Shown piece by piece: positions 50,096 to 58,763 of a stretch of DNA of 64,000 bases. Within the stretch, counting starts at the first letter, position 1. Each line of letters begins with the position of its first letter. The stretch covers positions 1 to 64,000 of the forward strand of contig JAGHRT010000031.1 of assembly GCA_018066245.1 (NCBI GenBank). Direction: 5' to 3'. This stretch comes from Candidatus Equimonas faecalis (GTDB lineage Bacteria; Bacteroidota; Bacteroidia; Bacteroidales; Bacteroidaceae). The translations under genes and the position numbers were made by a program. Below the pieces are notes generated by a model. It was given only the letters and a program-made list of their open reading frames with translations, did no database searches and was not told the DNA's origin.

Positions 50096-50325
50096 AGAAA
50101 AGCAGCACCCCACTTTGTTTTTCCTTAATTTATCCGTAACTTTAAGCTGCGCTTTTAGTTACTTTCGCTCGGAAAAGCAAAGAAATCCTGCGGCTTCCTT
50201 TGTTTTTCTCTCGCTTATTCGTAACTCTGAGCTGCGCTCCAAATTACTTTTGCTCGGAAAAGCAAAGAAATCCTGCGGCTTTCTTTGTTTTTCTCTCGCT
50301 TATTCGTAACTTTGCACGCTGCCGC
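50096..50325 (+). repeat. Three tandem promoter-bearing repeats upstream of alaS
   Basis: Units starting GGAAAAGCAAAGAAA lie at 50096, 50171 and 50256 (75 and 85 bp apart). Each holds an inverted repeat (GAAAAGCAAAGAAA against TTTCTTTGTTTTTC) and a TTG-N19-TAAC(T/C)(T)T(G/A) promoter-like sequence: TAACTTTA at 50137, TAACTCTG at 50222 and TAACTTTG at 50307. Confidence 0.85.
50285..50314 (+). promoter_or_regulatory. Promoter of alaS
   Basis: TTG (50285-50287), 19 bp, TAACTTTG (50307-50314). It is the only one of the three tandem copies with a perfect -7 element. Confidence 0.8.
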
Positions 50326-50373
50326 CTGTGTGTGGCCAAGCGCAAGGAAAAACTATACATATAATAATATACA

Positions 50374-53004
50374 ATGACAGCCAACGAAATCCGCGAATCA
50401 TTCGTGAAGTATTTTGAGCAGCAGGGCCACCTCATCGTACCCTCCGCCCCGATGGTCGTAAAAGACGACCCCACGCTGATGTTCACTAACGCCGGTATGA
50501 ACCAGTTTAAGGACATCATCCTCGGCAATGCCGAACCGAAATGCCGGCGGCAGACCGACTCGCAGAAGTGCCTCCGCGTCAGCGGCAAGCATAACGACCT
50601 GGAAGAGGTGGGGCACGATACCTACCACCACACCATGTTTGAGATGCTCGGCAACTGGAGTTTCGGCGACTACTTTAAGAAGGAAGCCATACGATGGGCT
50701 TACGAGTATCTCGTCAAAGTGCTGAAGATAGATCCCAAGCACCTCTACGTCACCGTGTTCGAGGGCTCGGCAGAAGAAGGCTTGGAGCGCGACAACGAAG
50801 CCGCCGGCTACTGGGAAGAATACTTCCCGAAAGACCATATTATCAATGGCAATAAGCACGACAACTTCTGGGAAATGGGCGACACAGGCCCCTGCGGTCC
50901 GTGCTCCGAGATACACATCGACTCACGCTCCGAGGAGGAGCGCCAGGCATCGGGCATCAAGGGCGCAGAACTCGTAAACAAGGACCACCCGCAGGTCATA
51001 GAGATTTGGAACATCGTCTTTATGCAATACAATCGCAAGGCGGACGGCACGCTTGAACCCCTGCCCAATCGCGTCATCGATACGGGTATGGGCTTCGAGC
51101 GCCTCGTCCGTGTGCTCCAGGGCAAGCATTCCAACTACGACACCGACGTCTTTACGCCCTACCTCCGCAAAATCGGCGAACTGTCCGGCTTCAGCTACGG
51201 ACAGGACGATAAGACAGACATTGCCATGCGGGTGATTGCCGACCACCTGCGTGCCATTGCCTTCGCCATAGCCGACGGCCAGTTGCCCTCCAACGCCAAG
51301 GCAGGCTACGTCATCCGCCGCATACTGCGCCGTGCCGTGCGCTATGCCTACACCTTCCTTGGGCAACGCGAAGCCTTCCTGTGCCGCCTCGTACCTACGC
51401 TGGTGGCCGAGATGGGCGCAGCCTACCCCGAATTGCCCGCACAGCAGGAACTCATCACAAAAGTCATGCGCGAAGAGGAAGAGAGCTTCCTCCGCACCCT
51501 CTCCACGGGCATCACGCTTCTCGAAAAGCTGGTTCAGGAAACCGTAGCCGGCGGGAAGAAGGTGCTCTCCGGCGAAAAGGCGTTCACCCTCTTCGACACC
51601 TACGGTTTTCCGCTTGACCTGACGCAGCTCATCTGCTCCGAGCAGGGCCTGTCGGTGGACGAGGCCGGCTTCAATGCCGAGATGCAGAAACAGAAGGAGC
51701 GCGCCCGCAACGCCGCCGCCGTAGAAGCCACCGACTGGGTAGTGCTGCGTGAAGGCGAATGCCAGACCCATTATCTCGATACTACCGAATACACTTGCCA
51801 CATCCTGAAGTACCGCCGCGTAGTCCAAAAGAAGCGCACCTTCTTCGAGGTCGTGCTTGACCATACGCCCTTCTACGCAGAAATGGGCGGCCAGGTGGGC
51901 GACCGGGGCGTGCTTGTGAGCGAAGGACAGGAGGTGTGCATCATCGACACCCGCCGCGAGAACAACCTGCCCATACATATCGTGGAACAGATGCCCGAGC
52001 ACCCCGAAGTGGAGTGGATGGCGTGCGTCGATGTGGAGCGCCGACGCGCCTCGGAGGCGAACCACAGTGCCACGCACCTGCTTGACCAGGCCCTGCGGGA
52101 AGTACTCGGCACGCACGTCGAGCAGAAAGGCTCACTTGTTACCCCCGACTACCTCCGGTTTGACTTCTCGCACTTCCAGAAGGTAACCGACGAGGAACTC
52201 CGGCAGGTGAACCGCCTCGTGAATGCCCGCATCCGCCAGAACATCCCGCTGGCCGACCACCGCGACCTGCCCATCGACGAAGCCAGGAAGCTGGGCGCCA
52301 TGGCCCTGTTTGGCGAGAAGTACGGCGACAGGGTGCGCGTCGTGCAGTTTGGCGACAGCATAGAATTTTGCGGCGGCTGCCACGTGCGCCATACCGGAGA
52401 GATAGGCATGTTCTTCATAGTGAGCGAAAGCAGCGTGGCTGCCGGCGTGCGCCGTATCGAGGCGTTCACGGGCAAGGCGGCTGAAGAATCCGTTTACGAA
52501 GTCCAGGACACGCTGGATACCGTGCGCAAGATGCTTGGCACGAAAGATATAGCCGATGCCATCGACAAGGCGATTGCAGAAAACGCCCAGCTCAAGAAGC
52601 AGGCGGAGAAGGCCATGAAAGACTACATCGCCAAAGTACGGGCCGACATCATCGCCTCATCACGGCAGACGGACGGCGTGAACGTGGTGAGCCACGTATT
52701 TGCCGAGGAACTGCCGGCGCAGTATGTCAAGGACTTGGCCTTCCAAGTGAGTGCGCAGTTGCCCGAAAGCACGTTCTGCGTGTATGGCAGCAAATTCGAG
52801 GACAAGCCCCTGCTCACCGTGATGATAAGCAAGGATCTGATACAAGGCCGGGGCCTCAATGCCGGCCAACTGGTGCGCGAGGCTGCCAAGCTCATACAGG
52901 GCGGCGGCGGCGGTGCGCCCCACTTTGCCACGGCGGGCGGAAAGAGCGTCGCAGGACTTGATGCCGCCGTGGGCAAGGTGCTGGAACTTGCCGGCCTGAA
53001 CTGA
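50374..53004 (+). CDS. alaS: Alanyl-tRNA synthetase
   Basis: Class II synthetase of 876 residues. Catalytic core at about 1-440 ([20 protein letters not shown]; motif 2 region; [15 protein letters not shown]), editing domain at about 540-720 with zinc/catalytic histidines ([13 protein letters not shown] and [13 protein letters not shown]), then the C-Ala domain ending [20 protein letters not shown]. Full length with no lesions. The stop is followed directly by a brick array whose inverted units form a terminator-like hairpin. Confidence 0.97.
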   Translation: MTANEIRESFVKYFEQQGHLIVPSAPMVVKDDPTLMFTNAGMNQFKDIILGNAEPKCRRQTDSQKCLRVSGKHNDLEEVGHDTYHHTMFEMLGNWSFGDYFKKEAIRWAYEYLVKVLKIDPKHLYVTVFEGSAEEGLERDNEAAGYWEEYFPKDHIINGNKHDNFWEMGDTGPCGPCSEIHIDSRSEEERQASGIKGAELVNKDHPQVIEIWNIVFMQYNRKADGTLEPLPNRVIDTGMGFERLVRVLQGKHSNYDTDVFTPYLRKIGELSGFSYGQDDKTDIAMRVIADHLRAIAFAIADGQLPSNAKAGYVIRRILRRAVRYAYTFLGQREAFLCRLVPTLVAEMGAAYPELPAQQELITKVMREEEESFLRTLSTGITLLEKLVQETVAGGKKVLSGEKAFTLFDTYGFPLDLTQLICSEQGLSVDEAGFNAEMQKQKERARNAAAVEATDWVVLREGECQTHYLDTTEYTCHILKYRRVVQKKRTFFEVVLDHTPFYAEMGGQVGDRGVLVSEGQEVCIIDTRRENNLPIHIVEQMPEHPEVEWMACVDVERRRASEANHSATHLLDQALREVLGTHVEQKGSLVTPDYLRFDFSHFQKVTDEELRQVNRLVNARIRQNIPLADHRDLPIDEARKLGAMALFGEKYGDRVRVVQFGDSIEFCGGCHVRHTGEIGMFFIVSESSVAAGVRRIEAFTGKAAEESVYEVQDTLDTVRKMLGTKDIADAIDKAIAENAQLKKQAEKAMKDYIAKVRADIIASSRQTDGVNVVSHVFAEELPAQYVKDLAFQVSAQLPESTFCVYGSKFEDKPLLTVMISKDLIQGRGLNAGQLVREAAKLIQGGGGGAPHFATAGGKSVAGLDAAVGKVLELAGLN

Positions 53005-53092
53005 AAAACTGTCGTATAGGGTAGTGCGAACTACTCCATAGAGTAATCAAAACTGCCGTATAGAGTGGTGAAAACCATCCTATACGGCAGTT
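53005..53092 (+). repeat. Brick array with perfect hairpin after alaS
   Basis: Contains AAAACTGTCGTATAGGGTAG and related units. AACTGCCGTATAG (53051-53063) is perfectly complementary to 53080-53092, which fits termination of alaS. Confidence 0.85.
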
Positions 53093-53242
53093 TCCCGTAT
53101 CGGGGGAATAGCCGCAACGGGCACTCCTTCAATGGAAGCTGCCCGCTCTCAAAGAGCAGCTTGCCCCTTGCGAAAAGTGGCTTTTCCCCTCCTGTTTGCC
53201 ACGAGTCAGGTGCAGAAAATATATATTTTCACGCTTTCTGTT

Positions 53243-53271
53243 TTGTGTTTCATATTTTTTTGTTAATTTTG
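53243..53271 (+). promoter_or_regulatory. Promoter of the four-gene GTPase-like operon or its leader RNA
   Basis: TTG (53243-53245), 18 bp, TAATTTTG (53264-53271). The first coding start is at 53708, so about 430 nt are transcribed before any gene. Confidence 0.6.
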
Positions 53272-53384
53272 CCTCCGATTTCCCCTGCCATTCCTGCGCA
53301 AGGCCAACGGAAGCGTCCGATGGGTCTGCGCCTGTAGGCGGGAGACGCGACATACGAAAGGCGTTTACAAACGTCTTATTCTTG

Positions 53385-53640
53385 ACTCACTAGAATCTCG
53401 CAAATTCATCACTTCGTCAGGAATGAGGCAACAGTAGATGTCCCGAGATGTGATTCCTCACATCCCTGTTACTACGGTTGGACTTAGCATCTTAAAGAGG
53501 TGCGGTAGGCCAGTCATAAGTAACTGGGGTGAGTGTAATCATATCGGCGTGGGCTCTGCGTTGCTCTTCCAACGAAGTGGACAATGCGAGAGCCTTAGTG
53601 AGTGGGAATGAGCAATAGTATAGTTCCTGCGCTTTTTTTG
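53385..53640 (+). ncRNA. Candidate structured leader or small RNA
   Basis: A long-range closing helix pairs ACTCACTA (53385-53392) with TAGTGAGT (53596-53603) and TCTCGC (53396-53401) with GCGAGA (53586-53591). Inside are the hairpins GATGTGA-ttcc-TCACATC (53447-53464), CCAGT...ACTGG (about 53510-53526) and a GGGCTCTGCGTTG...CAACG region. A run of seven Ts lies at about 53633-53639. No Rfam class is recognised; 6S RNA-like or riboregulatory roles are both possible. Confidence 0.5.
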
Positions 53641-53707
53641 TGCTCGTGAAACAGTAATCCCTCAACAGCCGACTCTAGGGAACTATAGGCAAGCACTATC
53701 AACAAAA

Positions 53708-54763
53708 ATGAACGACAACAAGTTTGTTAAACTGCTCACCGTCTCCCTCTTTCTCGTTTTTGCGGCAGTGAGCTGCTGGGCCACAGCCGAATCTCTTCAT
53801 CTGCTGTTGCCTACGTACCCCAGCGTGTTCTGCTGGGCCATCACCATCGGCTTCTTCTTCATAGCATCTTGGGGCACGAAAATGATAGCCGACAGTCTGA
53901 ACCAAAACATCTATATGGAGCACCGCGGAGCTACGCTGGTGGGTGGTATCCTCATCGTGATGGTGTTCTGGCTCCTTTGCAGTATGCCCACCAATACCCA
54001 CACCTTCTTCTTTCGCAACCTCATCGATGAACGCGTTACTACTGACCTGACCACGACCAAGGCGTACCTTTCGCAAATTAAGGACAACACGGCCAACGAC
54101 CAGCGCATCAAGGCCAAGCAGACCGAGGTGGAGAACCAAGTGAACACCAAACTGCAGTCGCTGGAGGCGGAAATAAAAAATCCGCTCAACCCCGGGAACG
54201 GTCCCGAAACGGAGAAAATCCTGGGTGAGATAGCGCAAATCTTGGGTGTACCCAGCATTAATAAATTGTCAGGGACGGGTAATTCTGTGCAGGAGAGGAA
54301 CACGCTGTATAAAGCTTACAGGGCAGTGGTATTCATGCAGCTGGAAGCCAAAAAGAAAAGCATAGCCCGTGCTATGGCTCCCTCCAACAACAACCACCAA
54401 AAAGCGGCGGCCAAGGACTATAAGAACCTTGAACTCATCCAGAAGTACATTGCCGACGGACAAATCTCCCTCACCGATGCAGAGAACATACAGGAAGTGT
54501 GCAACAAACTCAACGAAGGCTATGCCACCATTAAGGCCAATCAGGACTTCGTGGACTTTAAGTCTGCCGACGACAGGGAGAACTACACCTGCGATAACCC
54601 CCAGACCAAAGGATCCCGCCTGTTGAGCGTGTATGACGTGTGGGTGGACTTCCTTACGGGGAAGGAGGGCGGATTGGCCTTCGTTTTCTGGATTCTCATC
54701 TCCATTCTCTTGGATGTAGCCGCCTTCATCTGCTTCGACATTGCTTTCCACAAAGAACTATAA
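53708..54763 (+). CDS. Multi-pass membrane protein with coiled-coil domain
   Basis: Protein of 351 residues. There are three N-terminal transmembrane helices (about 6-27, 40-62 and 75-93), a long soluble helical region with heptad-like stretches (about 100-300) and a fourth helix (about 323-349, FVFWILISILLDVAAFICFD). No known family. It is the first of four closely spaced same-strand genes (gaps of 20, 5 and 10 bp). It probably provides the membrane component of a complex with the NTPase downstream. Confidence 0.65.
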   Translation: MNDNKFVKLLTVSLFLVFAAVSCWATAESLHLLLPTYPSVFCWAITIGFFFIASWGTKMIADSLNQNIYMEHRGATLVGGILIVMVFWLLCSMPTNTHTFFFRNLIDERVTTDLTTTKAYLSQIKDNTANDQRIKAKQTEVENQVNTKLQSLEAEIKNPLNPGNGPETEKILGEIAQILGVPSINKLSGTGNSVQERNTLYKAYRAVVFMQLEAKKKSIARAMAPSNNNHQKAAAKDYKNLELIQKYIADGQISLTDAENIQEVCNKLNEGYATIKANQDFVDFKSADDRENYTCDNPQTKGSRLLSVYDVWVDFLTGKEGGLAFVFWILISILLDVAAFICFDIAFHKEL

Positions 54764-54783
54764 ACCCTAAACACCATACAACT

Positions 54784-55722
54784 ATGCCCATTTCCATCAA
54801 CAACACGCTGGGTCAGGATGACGAACAGCAGGTTTTTGACCCTATCGCCCCCGAAGTGGCCGACGACTCGGCAGAACAAATCTCCGCAGAAAGCATCCAA
54901 GGCCCCGCAGGCCTCTCTGAGGAAGAACACAACGACCCCAACGCCATCAAAGTCTGCGTATCCGACGACGAGACCCCCATAGTCGTGCTCTATGGTCCGC
55001 CTTCGTGCGGAAAGACCATGACGCTGGTGCGCCTCACCCGCTACCTCGTGGATCAGGGTTATACGGTGGTGCCCGACAGAATCTTCCGCCCGTCAGCCGA
55101 CACTCACTACAAGAAGCTTTGCGACAGCTTCAACCAGATGATAAACGCCAGCAGCGCCGCCACCAGCACAAACAACATTAGCTTCCTTCTGGTGAAAGTG
55201 CTCATGGACGGCAGACCCGTCTGCCAGATTCTGGAGGCCCCGGGCGAGTACTACTTTCATCCTGACTTTCCGGAGCGGCCCTATCCAACCTATTTCCACG
55301 AAATCAAGAACCGTCCCAACAGAAAGGTGTGGGCCATTATGGTTGAGCCGGATTGGCAGGACCCCGGGCCCCGACGGAACTATGTATCGCGGATTAGCAA
55401 ACTCAAGCAGCAGATGACTACTCGCGACAAAGTGCTGTTTGTTTATAACAAGATTGACCTCACTCCGTATGTTTACGGCGTAGGGCAGGTCAAAGTAAAG
55501 GAGGCTGTCAAGGATGTGAAGCAAAAGTATCCAGGCGTCTTTCGCGAGTTTGAGAACAAGAATCCCATCACAAGGCTTTGGAAGGAATACAACTGTGAGT
55601 TCGTGCCCTTCATGACGGGGAGCTATTCCAAGACGTTGAGCGGAGGCTTTGCCTATACCGAGGGACACCACCTCTACGCCCAGCGATTGTGGGAAAAGAT
55701 GCTTAAATTCATTAAAGGATAA
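54784..55722 (+). CDS. P-loop GTPase-like protein (TRAFAC-like)
   Basis: Protein of 312 residues with an acidic, disordered N-terminus (1-55). The Walker A motif is GPPSCGKT (71-78) and the G4-like motif NKID is at 222-225, favouring GTP. The segment QILEAPGEYYF (about 140) occupies the place of the DxxG switch but has Glu instead of Asp. The C-terminus is helical. Such GTPases occur in bacterial conflict systems together with coiled-coil and membrane partners. Start at 54784 is chosen because it lies 20 bp after the upstream gene. Function inferred only from context. Confidence 0.7.
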   Translation: MPISINNTLGQDDEQQVFDPIAPEVADDSAEQISAESIQGPAGLSEEEHNDPNAIKVCVSDDETPIVVLYGPPSCGKTMTLVRLTRYLVDQGYTVVPDRIFRPSADTHYKKLCDSFNQMINASSAATSTNNISFLLVKVLMDGRPVCQILEAPGEYYFHPDFPERPYPTYFHEIKNRPNRKVWAIMVEPDWQDPGPRRNYVSRISKLKQQMTTRDKVLFVYNKIDLTPYVYGVGQVKVKEAVKDVKQKYPGVFREFENKNPITRLWKEYNCEFVPFMTGSYSKTLSGGFAYTEGHHLYAQRLWEKMLKFIKG

Positions 55723-55727
55723 GGAAC

Positions 55728-56885
55728 ATGGGACTCAATATCAACCTATTTGTACACGGCATCCCCATGGGGCAGGCCATCTGGGGGGCTCAAGGAGACG
55801 ACCAGCGCTACTGCGCCTCGTTCTACGGGCCGTCGTGGGACGCACCGGAGCTCATGAAAGTGGAAGCCAAAAACCTTGGAGGCAGCCCTTGTTGCTACTA
55901 CACCTTCGTCAAGGGGCAGAACATCAGCGACTGCAACGGGAGGCAGGGGGCCTACTTCGCCCTGACGCTCCGCTTCAATGCCTGCTATGCCGACTTCCAG
56001 AACATCTACAACATCTTGAAGGCCGCCTGCGACAAGCTCTGCTTGGGTCTGTGTCTGCAGGAAGCTGGCGGGCAGACGCGCTTCAAGGTGGCGGACTTCC
56101 AGAGTATAGACAAGCAGCTGAAGGACATGGAGAAGCGGATTATTGACTATATCGGGCAGTTCTCCGTGGGGGAGGACATTGCCTCCTTTCAGGGCTTTCC
56201 GATGAACAGCACCGCCGCTGCGCCCAAGGCCAATCTGCACGAGTGCAGCCGCCCCGTAGCCATAGAGTGCATCAGGAAGGCCGGAAAACTGATTGTGTCG
56301 CCGTGGTATCTGCCTGTCAGTGCGGCCAAGAAGGTGGACCAAATGGAAAAGGACAAGCAGGCCGCCATCCAGAAAGCCCAGCAGGACATCCAACTTCAGC
56401 GCAGGCAGTGCGAAGCGCAACTGACGGCAGCTCGGCAGCAGGCCGCTTCACAGGAGGCCACCCTGAAAAGCCAACACAGCGAAGCAATGAACCGTTGCAC
56501 GGCAGAGTGGCAGCAGAAGGTGGATGAACTCAAGCGGCAGTATGCCGACACCGACAAGAAAATCGCAGAAGCCAGGAAGAAAGCTCAAGCCGACGCCCAG
56601 AAGGACATACAGCAATGTAAAGACCGCTACGCGGATGACAAGAAAAAGCTGGAGCGCGAGGTGGACAGGCTGAAGGAAGAGTTAGACAGGCTACGGCTAC
56701 AGGCGCAAAGACCTATGGCAGATGCCCCTGTAGGCGCTCCTGTGTTAGGAGGTGTGGGGGCCAATGGAGCGTGGAGGACCAGTATAGCCAGAATGATGGG
56801 ACCGGGCGGGAAGGCGGTGTTGATTGCCGTGGCGGTGGTTGTGCTTGCCGTTCTGATTCTTGCATTGAAACTTACTGACAATTAA
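55728..56885 (+). CDS. Tail-anchored coiled-coil protein, GTPase partner
   Basis: Protein of 385 residues. The N-terminal domain (about 1-195: INLFVHGIPMGQAIWGAQGD, YFALTLRFNACYADFQNIYN) resembles in outline the globular domains that accompany GTPases in conflict systems, though I cannot assign a family. A long coiled coil follows (about 205-330, EKDKQAAIQKAQQDIQLQRR). A single C-terminal transmembrane helix (about 360-381) ends LALKLTDN. No signal peptide, so it is probably tail-anchored with the domain in the cytoplasm. Five bp after the GTPase gene. Confidence 0.65.
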   Translation: MGLNINLFVHGIPMGQAIWGAQGDDQRYCASFYGPSWDAPELMKVEAKNLGGSPCCYYTFVKGQNISDCNGRQGAYFALTLRFNACYADFQNIYNILKAACDKLCLGLCLQEAGGQTRFKVADFQSIDKQLKDMEKRIIDYIGQFSVGEDIASFQGFPMNSTAAAPKANLHECSRPVAIECIRKAGKLIVSPWYLPVSAAKKVDQMEKDKQAAIQKAQQDIQLQRRQCEAQLTAARQQAASQEATLKSQHSEAMNRCTAEWQQKVDELKRQYADTDKKIAEARKKAQADAQKDIQQCKDRYADDKKKLEREVDRLKEELDRLRLQAQRPMADAPVGAPVLGGVGANGAWRTSIARMMGPGGKAVLIAVAVVVLAVLILALKLTDN

Positions 56886-56895
56886 AATTGAAACT

Positions 56896-57903
56896 ATGAA
56901 TCTTTCCAGCTATCTATTTGGTGTTTATGCCGATTCCTATGAGCAGTATCCAGACGACTATACGAGCAAAATTCTCAAACGGTTTTCCGACCTCTCTCAT
57001 CCTCCCGCCCAGCTCATCATCCATAGGGAGGGGGATTTGATGTACTACGGCTACACTCGGATGCTTGGCGAGGAGCATCATGTGGGCTTATGTGCAGTGC
57101 TGAATGGTGTAGCAATAACTGATGTTCAGCGGCTGTTTGGGGCGTTTGAGCGTGTGGTTGAGACTATGGCCAGTAGGCAGTCGTTCATCTGTGTCAAGAA
57201 GAAAGGCGAGCTATGCTCCAAGCTTTGCCAACTGCGTGCGGATAGGGCAGAGGTTACCCACACTATGGAGCTGTTGAAGTCCTGTTTGGAGAATATGGAT
57301 GATGCCACTGTGAATCTGCCAGCCATGGATACAGAAACGGTCAAAGACGATGTACACCGCTTCTGTGCTGAAGACGATGAAGCGGAGATATTGAAATATA
57401 GCCTTGCTCCCGGTTATACTGTTGTCTGGAAACAAGACAAGGTTGTCCGGAAACGAAACAAGATTGTCCAGAAATTAGACAAGGCCAAATCGCTGCTAAT
57501 GGAGCCCTTCCGGAAACAAGACAAGGTTGTCCAGAAACAGGATGTGCCCGAGGCGGCGCCAATGGAGTTTTTCCAGAAACAAGACAAGGTTGTCCAGAAA
57601 CAGGATGCGCCCGAGGCGGCGCTAATGGAGTTCTTCCGGAAACAAGACAAGGTTGTCCAGAAGCCAGATGCGTTCGAGGCGGCGCTAATGGAGTTCCTCC
57701 GGAAACAAGATAAGGTTGTCCAGAAACAGGATGCGCCCGAGGCGGCGCTAATGGAGCTCCTCCGAAAACAAGATAAAGTTGTCCAGAAACAGGATGCGCC
57801 CAAGGCGGCGCTAATGGAGTCCTTCCTGAAACAAGACAAGGCTGTCCAGAAGCCAGATGCGTTCGAGGCGGCGCTAAGGGAGTTCTTCCAAAGTTTGCTA
57901 TAG
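56896..57903 (+). CDS. Protein with six 21-residue C-terminal tandem repeats
   Basis: Protein of 335 residues. The N-terminal domain (about 1-170, MNLSSYLFGVYADSYEQYPD) is mixed alpha/beta and unrecognised. From about 176 there is a degenerate lysine-rich lead-in. Residues 206-331 are then six near-identical units of the form RKQDKVVQKQDAPEAALMEF, encoded by 63-bp tandem repeats (57511-57888). The units are charged and amphipathic, so an extended helix or coiled coil is likely. Near-identity at DNA level indicates recent expansion. Last gene of the four-gene operon; a terminator-like brick hairpin follows. Confidence 0.65.
   Translation: MNLSSYLFGVYADSYEQYPDDYTSKILKRFSDLSHPPAQLIIHREGDLMYYGYTRMLGEEHHVGLCAVLNGVAITDVQRLFGAFERVVETMASRQSFICVKKKGELCSKLCQLRADRAEVTHTMELLKSCLENMDDATVNLPAMDTETVKDDVHRFCAEDDEAEILKYSLAPGYTVVWKQDKVVRKRNKIVQKLDKAKSLLMEPFRKQDKVVQKQDVPEAAPMEFFQKQDKVVQKQDAPEAALMEFFRKQDKVVQKPDAFEAALMEFLRKQDKVVQKQDAPEAALMELLRKQDKVVQKQDAPKAALMESFLKQDKAVQKPDAFEAALREFFQSLL
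57511..57888 (+). repeat. Six 63-bp tandem repeats (coding)
   Basis: The unit begins CGGAAACAAGACAAGGTTGT, period exactly 63 bp. Copies 3 and 6 share a variant (KPDAFEAAL), copies 1, 2, 4 and 5 the other (KQD(A/V)P(E/K)AA), suggesting duplication of multi-unit blocks. Confidence 0.95.
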
Positions 57904-57907
57904 TCTC

Positions 57908-58000
57908 CGTTAGTCCGCCGATGGGAGAAATCAGTCCGCCGAGAGTTTTTCTTATCGGTGGACTAATTTTTAGGAGTATATAGGGTGGTTTTCCCTGTCG
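57908..58000 (+). repeat. Brick array forming terminator hairpin
   Basis: AGTCCGCCG units begin at 57912 and 57933 (21 bp). AGTCCGCCGA (57933-57942) pairs with TCGGTGGACT (57955-57964), followed by AATTTTTA, a plausible terminator for the four-gene operon. A GTATATAGGGTGGTTTTCCC unit follows. Confidence 0.8.
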
Positions 58001-58072
58001 TACAGGCGCGTTTTTTGAACTGTCAGTGATGCGGCTGTCTGGCTTATAGTCATGACGTGGCCGCTAATGAGT

Positions 58073-58107
58073 GAAGGCAGGCGTTCCCTTGGGGAGTGCC
58101 TGCCTTC
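58073..58107 (-). terminator. Hairpin 3' of RNase P RNA
   Basis: Perfect 10-bp stem GAAGGCAGGC/GCCTGCCTTC (58073-58082 and 58098-58107) just past the rnpB 3' end. No T-run follows on the minus strand, so it may mark a processing or Rho-dependent end. Confidence 0.5.
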
Positions 58108-58114
58108 TGTAAGG

Positions 58115-58495
58115 AGCAGTGGGCCTGTAAGCCGGGTTCTGTGCCGCCGCGAAGCGGTGCTTGCCATTTATCTACGCGCTGCGTTGCCGTCGCGCTCTAT
58201 CGTTCTACCCTCCAGCGTAAGCGGGCTTTCGGGCGGGCCGCCCTGATTGACGCTGGTTTACATGAACTTTCAGCCTCCGATGCGCACAGCCGCGACGTCG
58301 CCGCCGCGCTGGTGGGCTCTTGCCCCACCTTCTCACCCTTACCGCGCCGCCCTTTTGAGGTCTGACGCGGCGGTTGTTTTCTTCTGCGCCGGTTAGCTCT
58401 CGCGAACTACTGGTCGTTAGCCAGCGGAGTGCCCTGTGCTGCCCGGACTTTCCTCTGAGCACGCGGGGTGCCCAGCGACAAGCCGTCCCACTGCT
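58115..58495 (-). ncRNA. rnpB: RNase P RNA, class A
   Basis: Catalytic RNA of RNase P, which matures tRNA 5' ends. The minus strand begins AGCAGTGGGACGGCTTGTCG and contains the conserved GAGGAAAGTCCGGGC (complement of 58441-58455). Near the 3' end it carries ACAGAACCCGGCTTA (complement of 58128-58142), followed by the end pairing CCCACTGCT. The P1 helix AGCAGTGGG/CCCACTGCT fixes both termini, giving about 381 nt. It begins on the stop codon of the DUF4290 gene upstream, with no own TAnnTTTG promoter visible, so it may be cut from the tsaB transcript. Confidence 0.95.
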
Positions 58496-58757
58496 ATTTC
58501 TTCCGCGTGATTTCTACGGGATAGTCGATGTCCAGCCGATAGTCGGCAATGTAGGCCAAGTGGTTCCACAGCTTGGCCTGTTTCTCGGGGGTGTTGCCCC
58601 TTTCGCCGCTAATCTTCGCCATGGCGGCCACGATGTCGGCGGCGGCTATCTGCCGTTCTTCGCGGGTGTCAAGCTCTATGGCTTGGTCTATCATCTGCTG
58701 AATGACGCGACCGTATTCGCGCATACGGATGGCGTCGAGTTTCGTATTGTAAATCAT
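58494..58757 (-). CDS. Truncated DUF4290-family protein
   Basis: Protein of 87 residues, MIYNTKLDAIRMREYGRVIQ...LWNHLAYIADYRLDIDYP, matching the N-terminal half of DUF4290 proteins (from memory about 170-200 residues in other Bacteroidetes). It stops after VEITRKK, exactly where rnpB begins, so the C-terminal half is missing. Six bp after tsaB, in the same operon. The remaining part may still fold as a small helical protein; function unknown. Confidence 0.75.
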   Translation of the reverse strand: MIYNTKLDAIRMREYGRVIQQMIDQAIELDTREERQIAAADIVAAMAKISGERGNTPEKQAKLWNHLAYIADYRLDIDYPVEITRKK

Positions 58758-58763
58758 AAGTTT

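Noticed and set aside
57511-57888. Idea that the 63-bp coding repeats belong to the dispersed 21-bp family
   Set aside because: 63 is three times 21, but the sequence shows no resemblance to the Y, Z or W units, so the number is probably a consequence of 21-residue protein repeats.
58096-58462. Short open frames on both strands between 58096 and 58462
   Set aside because: They lie entirely inside the RNase P RNA, which is supported by conserved core sequences and the P1 pairing.
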